Shown: positions 1 through 15,274 of the stretch, one piece after another | How the letters are laid out: each line of letters starts with the position of its first letter | How positions within the stretch are numbered: the stretch's first letter is position 1 | NCBI GenBank assembly: GCA_016758965.1 | Contig: JAEPRB010000107.1 | Location: 1-64,000 of the forward strand | Reading direction: 5' to 3' | DNA: 64,000 nucleotides | Source: Circinella minor | Lineage: Eukaryota; Mucoromycota; Mucoromycetes; Mucorales; Lichtheimiaceae | Notes under the pieces: model-generated | The model's database searches: none | What the model was told of the DNA's origin: nothing | The model's input: the letters and a program-made list of their open reading frames with translations, nothing else | Made by a program: the position numbers and the translations under genes

Positions 1-214
1 GGTTTGTATATAATTATATATGGCGACGCACTTTTTTTGATTTCGCACGCGTTTCCCCAGCAATCAAACAAAAAAAAGTTTATTTAGAGTGGCGACTTAA
101 AAATAGAGAGAGAGAGTACAAAAAAGAGTTTTAGTTTTTTTTTTTTTTTACGTACTTGTTATTAAATTATTATTATTATTTTTTTCTTAATAATATCATA
201 TATATTTTATTTAC
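1..214 (-). other. Intron sequence of the RAS gene (runs off left edge)
   Basis: This stretch follows a GT donor at 213-214 that interrupts the DTAGQ codon series of the RAS gene. I see no Ras-like peptide (such as an EYTALRDQW block) in any minus-strand frame here, so the next exon should lie outside the window. The sequence is AT-rich with T runs. Confidence 0.5.
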
Positions 215-830
215 CTTGACCAGCAGTATCAAGAACTTCTAATACACAAGGTTGTTCATCAATAACAACTTGTTTACGATAAGAATCTTCAATCGTTGGA
301 TCATATGTCTATTCATGACCATTAAGGACGTTAGTATATCACATGTCTTTTTTTTTTTTTTTTTTAAAAAAAAAGGCTTCTCTTTATAACACCTCCGATA
401 AAAAAAAAGAGTTTTTTTTTTTTATACCTCTAAAAAATAAATAATGAATTAAAACAATTAACATATGAAAAAGAGTTTTTTTTTTTTTCATACGTATGTA
501 ATAATAACAATAAACTTACCAACAAAATGATTTAAACATAACTTATTTCATATAAGTAATTTATATACGTAAAAATATTTTTATTAATTGATAAGTGAGT
601 AACTGGTTTTATTTTTATTTTTCATATCGCCACTTTTTTTTTTCTTTCTCTTTCTCATCAAAAAAAAACTCAATGTTTTCATCATACTTGTATTGTTAAT
701 GCAGTCTATTGATATACATATATTATTAGTCTTTTATATTAATACATATTGAATAATAATAATGATAAGAGAGGATAATAACCTTTCCTACACCTCCATC
801 TCCTAATACAACAATTTTATAAAGCATCAT
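215..830 (-). CDS. Ras-family small GTPase, Ras3-like, 5' part only (five exons)
   Basis: This is a membrane-associated GTP/GDP switch of the Ras family. Exons read on the minus strand are 830-783, 705-688, 541-520, 429-428 and 308-215. They join into a continuous Ras N-terminus: [16 protein letters not shown] (P-loop), then TALTIQ, LCLNHFV, a Glu codon, and [13 protein letters not shown] (effector loop), ending in DTAGQ at the switch II Gln, about residue 61. The Glu needs a 2-nt exon 'AG' at 428-429, flanked by an AG acceptor and a GTATAA donor. Without it the frame breaks between FV and TYDP. The rest of the G domain and any C-terminal CAAX box are outside the window. Family assignment is very sure. 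The Ras3 subtype rests on the [13 protein letters not shown] start and is inference. Confidence 0.9.
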
Positions 831-1432
831 ATTGTAAGGATAGTTTTATTATATAATAAAAAGAAGGGAAAGAAAGAAAAGAAAAAGAGAAACAAAAAAA
901 AAAAAAGAGGTGAGAAATAATTCTATATTAACAACTAAAATATATAAGGTTTTAATAAAGTAACATACACACACACACCAAAGTAACTTTGACTTTTTGG
1001 GTCTCACGGTGAAAATTGGGCCTTTGATTCTTTTAAAAGAAAAACACACACACACACACACACACTTTATATATCAACTTCTTTTTGACTGAAAAAAAAA
1101 AAAAAGATAAGCGGAGCTACTATTAAAAAAAAAAAAACTTATGAATTCCCCTCCCCCAAAATTCTTTTTACAAGTACTGTAGTTTCTAGTAATTCCCGTG
1201 TTTTTTTTTTTTTTTTTTTTTTTTTTCCTTTGGGTAAAACCATAGTTCCCTGAAGGAAATGTTTACAAAACAATAATTATTAACAATAATAGTAAAATAA
1301 AAGTGCTTTTTTTTAAGCTTTTTTAGTTTTATATATAAATATTTTTTTTTTTTGTTTTTGGGGTGTGGGGAAGGGGGTTTTTAATTAATAGGGTTAAAAT
1401 CTGTTTTCAATCTTTTCTTTTTTTTTTTTTTT
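831..1432. other. Gap between RAS 5' end and UBP15 3' end
   Basis: This is the RAS promoter/5' UTR side and the UBP15 3' flank. It holds an (AC)n microsatellite at about 1044-1065 and a run of 26 T at 1201-1226. No convincing coding sequence was found; the small ORF at 849-1061 is low-complexity. Confidence 0.6.
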
Positions 1433-6217
<4,785 letters not shown>

Positions 6218-6225
6218 GTTGTCGT

Positions 6226-6460
6226 CCTATTATATATAATGAATAGAAATAAAAATCAAAATCAAAAAGGTTAAAAAAAAAAAAAAACTACACGAAACTT
6301 TTGTAATTTGTACATGACGTGTCGTTGAAATAAAAAGAAAAAGCTTCTTTTTGTTTTTCTTTTTATTTTATAAAAGTGTAAAGAAAAAAAAAAGAGAGGG
6401 AGGGTAGGAAAGGGTATTTTAAAAAAAATTAAAACTAATTGAATCGATTAAACTCACCAT
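6226..6460 (-). other. Possible alternative first exon and intron of UBP15
   Basis: At 6460-6458 an ATG is followed immediately by a GTGAGT donor (6457-6452). An AG acceptor just before 6226 would join it in frame to GAC GAC AAC ATG TCT, giving MDDNMSDV. If used, the start codon alone forms the coding part of exon 1. The simpler model uses the ATG at 6217. The sequence cannot decide between them. Confidence 0.35.
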
Positions 6461-9400
6461 GTTTGTTTTAGTTATAATTTAGTTAAGGGAAAAAAAAAAA
6501 AAAAGAGAGAGAGAGAAAAAAAAAGAAACTCCAAGAAGGCAAAAGAGCAGGACGCAAAAAAAAAAAAAGGTTGTTATGTAGTACGTGTTTTGTGTACCCG
6601 AAGCTTTTTTTTGTGGTTTTTGGCTCTCTAAATTTTAAAAACTCAGTCAAGTTTTATTTGTCATTGGTAAAAAAAAAAAAAAAAAACTTCTTTAAAACCA
6701 GTATATATATATAAACTATCAAAATAGGTCGGATTATTCTTATTTCATCTTGTTTTAAAAAAAAAAGTATATATGCATTCATTTCATACTACATTGATTT
6801 ATTGTATTATCATTTGTAAAGAAACAGATATATATTTCTTTTTATCTTTTAAAAAATAAACCTGTCAAAAATTTGTTTCCATGCGATATATTATATCACT
6901 CATTATTATCTATCCTAATGAATTAAATGCTTATCTTACCAAGATATTTATTTAATGACAACAATTGATAGTAATAACCACCCATTTGAATACACTTTAG
7001 CAATATGTATTTGAACTATTTTTCCCCAACATTTCGGTTTCTATCCTACAGTATGTATGTCGGAGGTTGAGATCAATCCCAAACCTTGTCGAGTGATTAT
7101 AGTGTACATGTATTGCCCAAAATCGCATAATATGTAATGTTTTACATTAATACATGTTGGTTTTTATTATTAATAATAATATCCTCAACTCGATTCTTTT
7201 CGATGAATTATATTTATTTTATTTTTACTGATGAGTATTATTTTTTATGAATAATGAAGTTGCATGGTAACTATTTATTTAAATATTCAAACTAAAAATC
7301 AATGAATTGTGTGTGCTATACGTAGCAACAATATAAAATAGAAACTCAACATAAGCGTGTGTGCAAATAAACCCTCCCCACCACCCCCCCATTTGAAAAA
7401 AAAAGGTTGGATCGTTATTGTTATTGTTATTGTTATGTTTCATGTTTTATTAAATATATTTTTAAAGTTTTATTACATATATAATAAACTATATTTTCAA
7501 ATGATAAAAGTAATATAAAGTTTCTTCACGAGGAATGTTTACAAATTAGGTAATTCAAATGGGATGTGTTAAATTGCATGAATTCATAAGAAATCTTATA
7601 CTACAAAATACTATCTTTCTTTTTTACACATCACATATACCACATAAAAATTATCATTCATCTGTCTAAAGTAATAATAATACATCTTTATAGATACGTA
7701 ACTGGATAACAACTAAAAATGTAAAAGAGTTATGAAATAAATTATTTGTTTGAAATAAATCATAGTAGTTACTTATTGTGTTTTTAAGAAATTGATAAAT
7801 AAAGTGTACTCTCCATAAATCAGTACTTTATTTACGTACCGGATGAACTTAAAAAAAAATACTCGGTTTACGTAACTTTTGAAAATAAGTTGCGCAATTA
7901 CAGAACCACATAAATTGTATATGATAACATACTCTACTAATATATAATTATAGATGAATCTGTATAAGATAGTTACTATAAAAAGAAGATAAAAATTCAT
8001 ATAATATACAGCTATCAATTATATACGAGAAAACAAGCTTACAGTCAGTACCTTGTAAAATGGAAGGGCTATCCATTACATAAAGCTACATACAGTAGTT
8101 GAGAACAAGCGATGCATTTGGAACAATGCTCCAAAAACATGACAAGAATATCTTACTTTGACGTAACAATCTGTTAAGGTGGATGGGACAAGATGATCTT
8201 GTCCTAACCGACAATGGGATGACCCAGAAAAAAACAATTACAAAAGACGATACGTAAAAATAATAGTCATTTGAGTATTTTTTTTTTTCCTTTTTGGTTC
8301 TGGTGTCATACAAAAAAAAAAGATTTTTTATTTTCTGTACACTCTCTTTTGCCAAACGATTCTTTTTTTTTTTTTTTTAGCTAGCACATTCCCTATTTCT
8401 ATCTCATAATATTATATTGAGGAGAGAGGGCCTGAACTCGACTTTCTATTATACTTTGACGATTTTAGATTTTGGATATAATATTGAATGATATTAGAAG
8501 CAAACGATTGGGTTGACGAGAAACGTGTTATTTGTACGTACACTGCTGTGAAGGGTTCCAGTATACGATATTACTAAAACGATTCACTTCTAAGGACGGT
8601 GTATATTCTTCCCACTCGTAAATTGACGTATTGACCAACATACTAGCAAATCAAGGACGACGTACGAAACTGAAACAAAGCAAGAAGTACTTGGACAATG
8701 TCGACGGTTTGACGGCGAGATAACCCGACAGACTCTCACATTGATGGATGGACATTATATAGATGGGGGGGGAAGGATGTAATAATGGTGTAAGACCATT
8801 ATCAACCATAAGGCTGTTGTTGATAGATATGCTTATCCGTGGAATACTAAGGACAGACAATAACATAGTTGAGTACATAGTTGGATATACAAATATTAGA
8901 ATAGGTATTCTATGTAGAAATGTTGATCATAAATTGATATTAGATATATATTAATCATTAGACGTTTATTAGCTCCTGATATTTCGAGATATGTATATAA
9001 ATAAAGGGTTTTCCCGATATTCAGGAAACAATAATCGTTTTTATTGTACGTATCATATATTCTCGATCCCCTCTTTCTTGATCTTATCTTATTAAGCTTC
9101 TTCACAAATGGAACGATAGAATCTCCTATTGTAGGTGTATACAATAATCGATCTTGCGATACCATATCTATTGTTGTGATATAATAAACTTCTTGTAATT
9201 TATCCATCTGATATTATTTACATATTTTTTTGTTGTTTATTATTAAATGTTATTTTGTGAAAAATAATTTAAATACGTACTAAAACATGAATGACCGCAT
9301 CCCCAAAACCCATCTATTTACTAAATGAAATATCCATCATATTATTGCTAAAACTATATTTTCACAGATTCGCAGATCGGATCGGATCAATTGCGACGAA

Positions 9401-9896
9401 ATCTCTAGTCAATCTGAAAAATTCTATAAGTGAGGAAAGGGGAAAAAACGAACAGTTCTATAATATAATGAGTGCTACTAAAATCTTGATCAGAGAGGAT
9501 CAGGTGAAAAAAAAAAAATATGTATGATACGTAGAAAGAAAAAGAAAAATTACAGAGTCCGATATTATAATTTATGCGGCGGGCATAAATACATTTCTTT
9601 CATTTTTTTAGCTAACGAACACAATACCTCATTACTTAAACTGATCATCATTTACCCACGAAACAACAACATCAACAAAAAAAAAATGGTATCTTACGAA
9701 GAAGCTTGCTGTTTATAGCTTTTTTAGACATTGTGCCTTCGCCTTCCAGGTTGTTCAAATAGTAGGCAGTTGAAGTAATGAAAGCAACACCTTTTGATGT
9801 CATTTATGAAAAAGGGCAAAGACCCGAAAAAAAAACCAAGCGTTCTTGCCAAGACAATAAATGAAAAAATAAAATCCATTTATTTTGGCAAAAGTA
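6461..9896. other. Gene-poor region upstream of UBP15
   Basis: No gene can be supported here. The first few hundred bases are probably the UBP15 promoter and 5' UTR. Further on there are short ORFs (for example minus strand 8086-8355, 8896-9207) with no domain I recognise and no plausible splice partners. The stretch 7830-7880 holds two motifs like CCGGA/CGGTTTACGTAA that recall the terminal repeats of the element at 9897-10719, so this DNA may be old transposon debris. Confidence 0.5.
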
Positions 9897-10719
9897 CATT
9901 GATTATTCGTTAACCCGGTACTCAATATATGTGAGGATTTGTACCGGTTTAGCGAATTGAAACGCAGCTGGTACTAATTGATGTAAAATATACTGGGAAG
10001 AGTAACTATAAGATAAAAAAAGAAGGGTAATCCATATAATGTAGTTAGCTGCTTAATATATCTTTGCTACTATGAGCTAATCTTTTAGTGATAAAAATGA
10101 TAATAATGTATTCATCAAATACGTAGTGAAAATGAACCAGAGATTGGATCAATAATGAATTCACAACAAAGTATGTGTTTAATATAGACCATGGTTAAGC
10201 AGTTGAATAAATGAGTAAAAATGAATTGTATCAACAACATTATTACATATCCAATAGTAATGAACAAATACATGACAAAGTTGAAAAGAAGTACGTACGT
10301 ACGCAGATGAGAAAGAAGAAAAAAGCATCCGTGTGAAGTTGGCGAAAAAGAGATACGGTTATCAAAACAAGGTGTTGAGAAGCTTTCTTATTTTTGACGA
10401 CAAGAATGATTTGTGTATTTTTAATTGTTATGAAAACAAAGTACGCAGCCAACTGAAAACAAAGGTAAGAACTGAGATGACGTTAAAGGAAGGCACTGTA
10501 TTACTAATTTACCAATAAAAAGCCTAATATTATATAATATAAAATAAAATAATACTATTATAAGCCATATAAATATTTAGGAAAGTTCACCGGATAACCA
10601 CGAGTTTAACGAGTCACCTGTATTTTACTAAGTATAATATAACAAATATTTGAGAGATACTACCGGTTTACGTAGCGAAATACCGGTTTAACGAGTGCCG
10701 GTTTAGCGAATACTCACTG
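9897..10719. mobile_element. Short TA-flanked inverted-repeat element (pogo/Tc1-like MITE), family 2
   Basis: The left end at 9897 begins CATTGATTATTCGTTAACCC. The right end, read in reverse from 10719, begins CAGTGAGTATTCGCTAAACC. The 27-nt ends match at 22 positions. Both ends are flanked by TA (9895-9896 and 10720-10721), the target site of Tc1/mariner/pogo elements. Subterminal copies of a CCGGTTTA-type motif lie at about 9942, 10662, 10682 and 10699 and are likely transposase-binding sites. The 823-bp interior has no long ORF, so the element is non-autonomous. The superfamily is inferred from TSD and TIR form only. Confidence 0.65.
10661..10711. repeat. Triple CCGGTTTA subterminal motif array
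   Basis: Three direct copies lie in about 50 bp: ACCGGTTTACGTAGCGAAA, ACCGGTTTAACGAG and GCCGGTTTAGCGAAT. An inverted pair of the same motif lies near the left end of the element (9903-9957). This arrangement is typical of transposase-binding subterminal repeats. Confidence 0.6.
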
Positions 10720-10721
10720 TA

Positions 10722-11359
10722 TAATGTTATGTTCGAAAGTCTACCTATATCCCCTACATGTAGATCAACTTCAAGTATTGCAAGACGATATACAGAACAA
10801 CAACCAATAGTTACTAAGCTCAAGAATAATGACGGAACCATACAGGGTAATATAGTTGTTTTGAACAGTAGTTGATGAGAGAATCCAACCAAACTATTAA
10901 AAATTCTTATATTAGATCTGTTGGAACTTGTGTCTCGTTCCACACAAAATATTCGACTTTGTGTCTTAGATTACGCAGGTTTATCAGATGATCCGGTCGA
11001 TGTCAAAAATTTTATTAGGTATGAAAGTGTATAAAAACACATTATATTATATTATATTATCTAGTGTGTACAAACAAATCGAAAAAGTAATGGTGGAGGT
11101 CGAGGGGGGGTGGAGATACAAATTTTATCAAGATTTGAATCTTTATGAAGACCAAGATAACAAAATTTAAAAGTGGAAAAGGATGTGTTAAACGATCAAG
11201 TTAGTAGCAATTTATACGTACATAAGAAGTAAGCATTTCTTTTTATATTTATATTCTCTCGGGAAGGACGGCTTTACTACACTGTGTACTGACTACTACC
11301 CATTAGTTAGCTTTTTATTGATTATATATATCATTCGACGGCAAACAATTGTATTATAC

Positions 11360-11392
<33 letters not shown>

Positions 11393-11397
11393 GGATA
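10722..11397. other. Spacer between two transposon-like elements
   Basis: No gene can be supported. A run of about 27 A precedes the left end of the next element at 11366-11392. Short ORFs are present without recognisable domains. Confidence 0.5.
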
Positions 11398-12114
11398 CAG
11401 TTACCGCTCGATATAACGATAGAGTTTAGGGGTCCAAGACAGATTAAGCAGGGAAATATCGTTATATCGAGCGGACAAATAATATCTTTATTTTTTTTTA
11501 AAAAAAAAAGGAAGTAATACAAGTCTGTTGGGCATTTTTTTATGTTCTTACTTTAGTATATAAATAGTTTTGTCAAGAGTTTAATAATCTGAACATCAAA
11601 TTTATCTTCAGGCATTGTCTTTACTAAAAAAAAAAAATCAGCAAGTGATATTCTGCTTCTGCTTCTTTCTTATAAAACTCTGATTTGTTTTTGTCAACTA
11701 TGCAAATTTAACTTATTCTTTGTTATTTTGCATCACTTTATAAACAAAATTGACAATTTTTGATGCTTATTATAGTAATCATATTTGCTTTCTTACAGGG
11801 CATTAAAATTTATTATATATGATAATCTGGTTCTAATTCAATTAAAACTAATACCCAATAATAATAAAAAACTATGCAAAGAGAAAAAAGAATCGTTATA
11901 TTATTATGTCTTATTTATAGTATGAACAATATACAGTTTTAGAGCTTTTGTCTTTTTGCAGGACGTATAGATACAAATGAGCCCAAGTACAACAAATGGA
12001 TTACATTTTATTCAATCATTATAGCTCAAATCAACAATTCGATATAGCGATAATTCGATATAACGATACATTTTTTAGTCTAACTGGGTGTATCGTTATA
12101 TCGAGCGGTGACTG
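11398..12114. mobile_element. Pogo-like non-autonomous DNA element, copy A
   Basis: The left end begins CAGTTACCGCTCGATATAAC at 11398. The right end, read in reverse from 12114, begins CAGTCACCGCTCGATATAAC, so the terminal repeats are nearly perfect over about 25 bp. Both sides carry a TA duplication (11396-11397 and 12115-12116). The core TCGATATAACGAT recurs inside, inverted at about 11459 and direct at about 12037 and 12051, as expected of transposase-binding sites. The CCTCGATATAACGA type of end is known from pogo-class elements. The 717-bp element is too short for a transposase. Its interior is related to a second copy at 63354-63873. On the minus strand a peptide-like frame around 11650-11560 may be a transposase relic. 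Confidence 0.8.
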
Positions 12115-12983
12115 TATTATAGATATGTATCGGTTAATGATGAAATAAATCCAAATAAAATTTACTTTCACTTTTAAAAGTCTGTAACACATCAAATTAA
12201 ATATATCTCAAGCTTTTATTATACAAATACAAAAATACACATGCGCATATATCATAGCATAGTACTTTTTCACTTCTTACATGAAGTGGTAGAGTAAATG
12301 TACTGGCTGTACCATATTCACCAAAAACAACAATAACACTAGGTTTTGTTTAATTTGTTATTAAATTCACCCAACTTTAATAGAGTTTTTTTTTTTTTTT
12401 TTTTTTTTGATTGCTATAATGGGAGGAAAACCATTATTGGTACAACCCTAATAAGATGATTTGAGAGCTTCCCGTTTTAGTTTTCCTGTGTGACTTAAAA
12501 AACTGTAAATTATACACCTTTGTTCGTTTAATTAGAATGGCTCATTAATGTAATACCTGTTCATTTTACATAACGAAGATGACACATATAAAAGAAATAA
12601 CTAAAATAAGTAAAAAGAAATTCCATCTAACATAATTAGCATATTCAGCTAATATAAATCTTGTACTCTTCTTTTTGTGAAATGATAAATATGATCACCA
12701 AATTCTAAATATGGTTTGTACATAAAAAATAATAATCGAGAATTAACATGCGTCAATCAAAATCCAAAATACTGTACATATAGTGTATAAGAGTCAAATA
12801 TAGATGTACGGGGCTGAGGTTAATCAATTCGTGCCGAGGCGCCAAAAAGGGAACAAAGAATTATCCTTCCGCATAAAACAAAAAAAAAAAAAAAAGTAAT
12901 CCACAAACTTTAAATTTATTTCATCTTCTTCTTCTTCTTCTGTTTTTTTTTTTTTTTTTTTTTTTTTATCAAACAAACGAACC
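12115..12983. other. Gap upstream of the epoxide hydrolase array
   Basis: No gene was assigned. A short coding-looking minus-strand stretch (about 12345-12270) was seen but could not be extended. The 5' flank of the next gene holds CTT repeats followed by a T run of about 25 nt (12926-12967), just before its start codon. Confidence 0.5.
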
Positions 12984-13398
12984 ATGTCCATTGAACCTTT
13001 TGAAATTCCATCTATTCCAACAGAACGACTTGCACTTTTAAAAGAAAAATTAAAAAATGCAGAATATCCCAATGAACTTGAAAAAGATGTTGGATGGACT
13101 TATGGAGCACCTCGTTGGGCAGTTGAACCTCTTGTAAATACTTGGCTCAATGATTATGATTGGGAAAAATCTCGTGCTGAAATGAATCGTTGGCATCACT
13201 ATAAAGTGACTATTCAAGGTTTACGTATTCATTTTATTCATGAACCTTCTAATAATCCAGATTCTATTCCACTTCTCTTGATAAACGGATGGCCATCTAA
13301 TTTTTATGAATATCATAAAATTATTGAACCTCTTCGAGATGGAAAAAATGGGGCTCAGGTAAAATCAAAATTGTTATTAATAGTTGTATAGCTATCAT

Positions 13399-13431
<33 letters not shown>

Positions 13432-14713
13432 CGTTTATTTTTTTTTTAGGCTTTTCATGTCGTAATACCTAGTTTACCTGGTTATGGATTCTCAGACCCC
13501 CCTAAAGTTCCTGGTCATGGTGCTGTTAAGAATGGTGAAATTATGAATGAACTCATGACAACAATTGGCTATAATGAATATGGTAAGTTTGCGTAATGAA
13601 AAAAAAGGGGGGAAGGGCGGTGTGGTTTATGCAATTTCATTCTCCCAAACGTTTCAGGAACAAAAAAATTCTAATTCCCTTTTTTTTTTTATGTACAATT
13701 TTAACTATTAGTTATTCATGGTTCAGATTGGGGAAGTATAATTGGGAAATGGATGGCAATTAATTTACCTAGTCATTGTAAAGCATACCATACTGTAATG
13801 CCTGTCTGTATACCACCATTACCAACACCAAAAAACTTGTTTTCTCATCCTCTAACAGTACTCAAGTTTCTTGCAAGTATAGCACTTGGTTTTGATAAGG
13901 TTTATGGAGAAGGTCGAGTTATATTAATGGGAAGATCATTTGCTGATGTAGAAAATGATCGTGAAGCTGGATATAGAGCTATTCAAGGGACTCGACCATA
14001 TACTTTAGCGTATGGTTTGACAGATAGTCCAGTGGGTCTTTTATGTAAGAATTTTTTTTTTATCATTTCCTTTCTCATCATGTATACATATAAATATGGT
14101 AAAAAAAAAAAAAAAGACTCTAATCACCCAAAAAAAAAAAAAAAATGTATGTAGCTTGGATGCTTGAGAAATTTCATAATTGGACATATCATTCAGATAG
14201 TAAAGATAGTCAACCATTACCTGAAACGGTTACGACAAATGAATTCTTGACTCAGGTAACAATTTATTGGCTTACAAATACCATGGCCCCATCCACACGA
14301 CTTTATTATGAGGCTTTCAATGATAAAATAATGGCACAAGCAGTCGCGGATCACGTCAAAATTCCTACTGGTGTTTCATATTATAAAGGCGAAATCACTA
14401 AGGTATATATATATATATATGAATGAGAATAAAACTAATTAGAAACTGATACATATCCTGATTTATTATTTAACTAGCTGGCAAGAGAATGGCTTGAAAC
14501 AACCATGAATATTATTTACTTTACCGAACCTTCCGCGGTACGTTGTCTATAAAATATGTATATATACATTTGGAATACTTACACTCTAATAATGTACGTA
14601 TTGTTTTATTTTATTTTTAGGGAGGACATTTTCCAGCTTTAGAAGTTAGTGATCTATTCGTGGATGATATTCAACGATTTGGAAAGCTATTAAAGACAAA
14701 GGAAATTGTTTAA
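12984..14713 (+). CDS. Microsomal-type epoxide hydrolase 1 (alpha/beta hydrolase, six exons)
   Basis: This enzyme is predicted to hydrolyse epoxides to diols. Exons are 12984-13358, 13450-13582, 13712-14044, 14155-14402, 14478-14537 and 14621-14713, giving 413 aa. Residues about 1-110 form the EHN domain typical of microsomal/juvenile-hormone epoxide hydrolases. The alpha/beta hydrolase fold follows. The oxyanion motif reads NGWPS where many members have HGWP. The nucleophile is Asp175 in HGSDWG and the catalytic His is His386 in GGHFPALE. There is no N-terminal membrane anchor as in human EPHX1, so it may be soluble. It is a tandem paralogue of the gene at 15275-17020, with four of six exon lengths identical. 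Substrate is unknown. Confidence 0.92.
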
Positions 14714-15213
14714 TAATAATGGAAAGGAAAGGATGGAGGTTACTATCCGACATGTATATATTCTAAGCTGAATATAAAATATCATTTCATTTGTATTATC
14801 GATCAAAACGTTTTTATTGTTGTTGTTGTTAATAAATACTATTATTAGCAAGTAAAATTTACCAGTAGTAATTAACTTGTATTATAACAATGATTTATTA
14901 AATTTTGGCATTGAGGTACGTAGGTACGTATCAAGGGCTTTTGATTTCTAATCCCAAGGGTTGCCGTCCGACTATAGTATAAAATGATACAAGGTGTATT
15001 TATGCGAAAATATCTGGGAAAGATTTATGTGTTGTTTTGTCTTCAAAATAATCGCCCACACAAATAGTTGCTTTGAAAGCGTTCTATTCTAATCCATGTG
15101 ATCAATATTTTGTTGATAACAATATCATATAACCTGATTCGGTAATGCGAAATAGAAACAACCAAATATACAAATAATATCACATCTTGCTGATTCATAC
15201 ATCTTTTTTTTTC

Positions 15214-15251
<38 letters not shown>

Positions 15252-15274
15252 ATTCTTTTTTTTTAATACGTAAA
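14714..15274. other. Spacer between the two epoxide hydrolase genes
   Basis: This is 3' UTR of copy 1 and promoter of copy 2. It contains a (CT)n run at about 15216-15249, only about 25 bp before the copy 2 start, which is probably a 5' UTR pyrimidine tract. A stretch at 14938-14985 resembles 7060-7110 (ATCCCAA, then CG, then a TATAGT block) and may be a dispersed repeat. Confidence 0.5.

Noticed and set aside
8086..9207. Short minus-strand ORFs that might be transposase remnants
   Set aside because: No DDE motif, helix-turn-helix or splice-compatible neighbours were visible. Similarity to Tc1-type sequence was only suggestive.
12270..12345. Minus-strand stretch reading VIVVFGEYGTASTFTLPLH followed by a GTAAGA donor
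   Set aside because: It looks coding but is only about 25 codons, and no upstream or downstream exon could be joined. It may be a relic exon but cannot be named.
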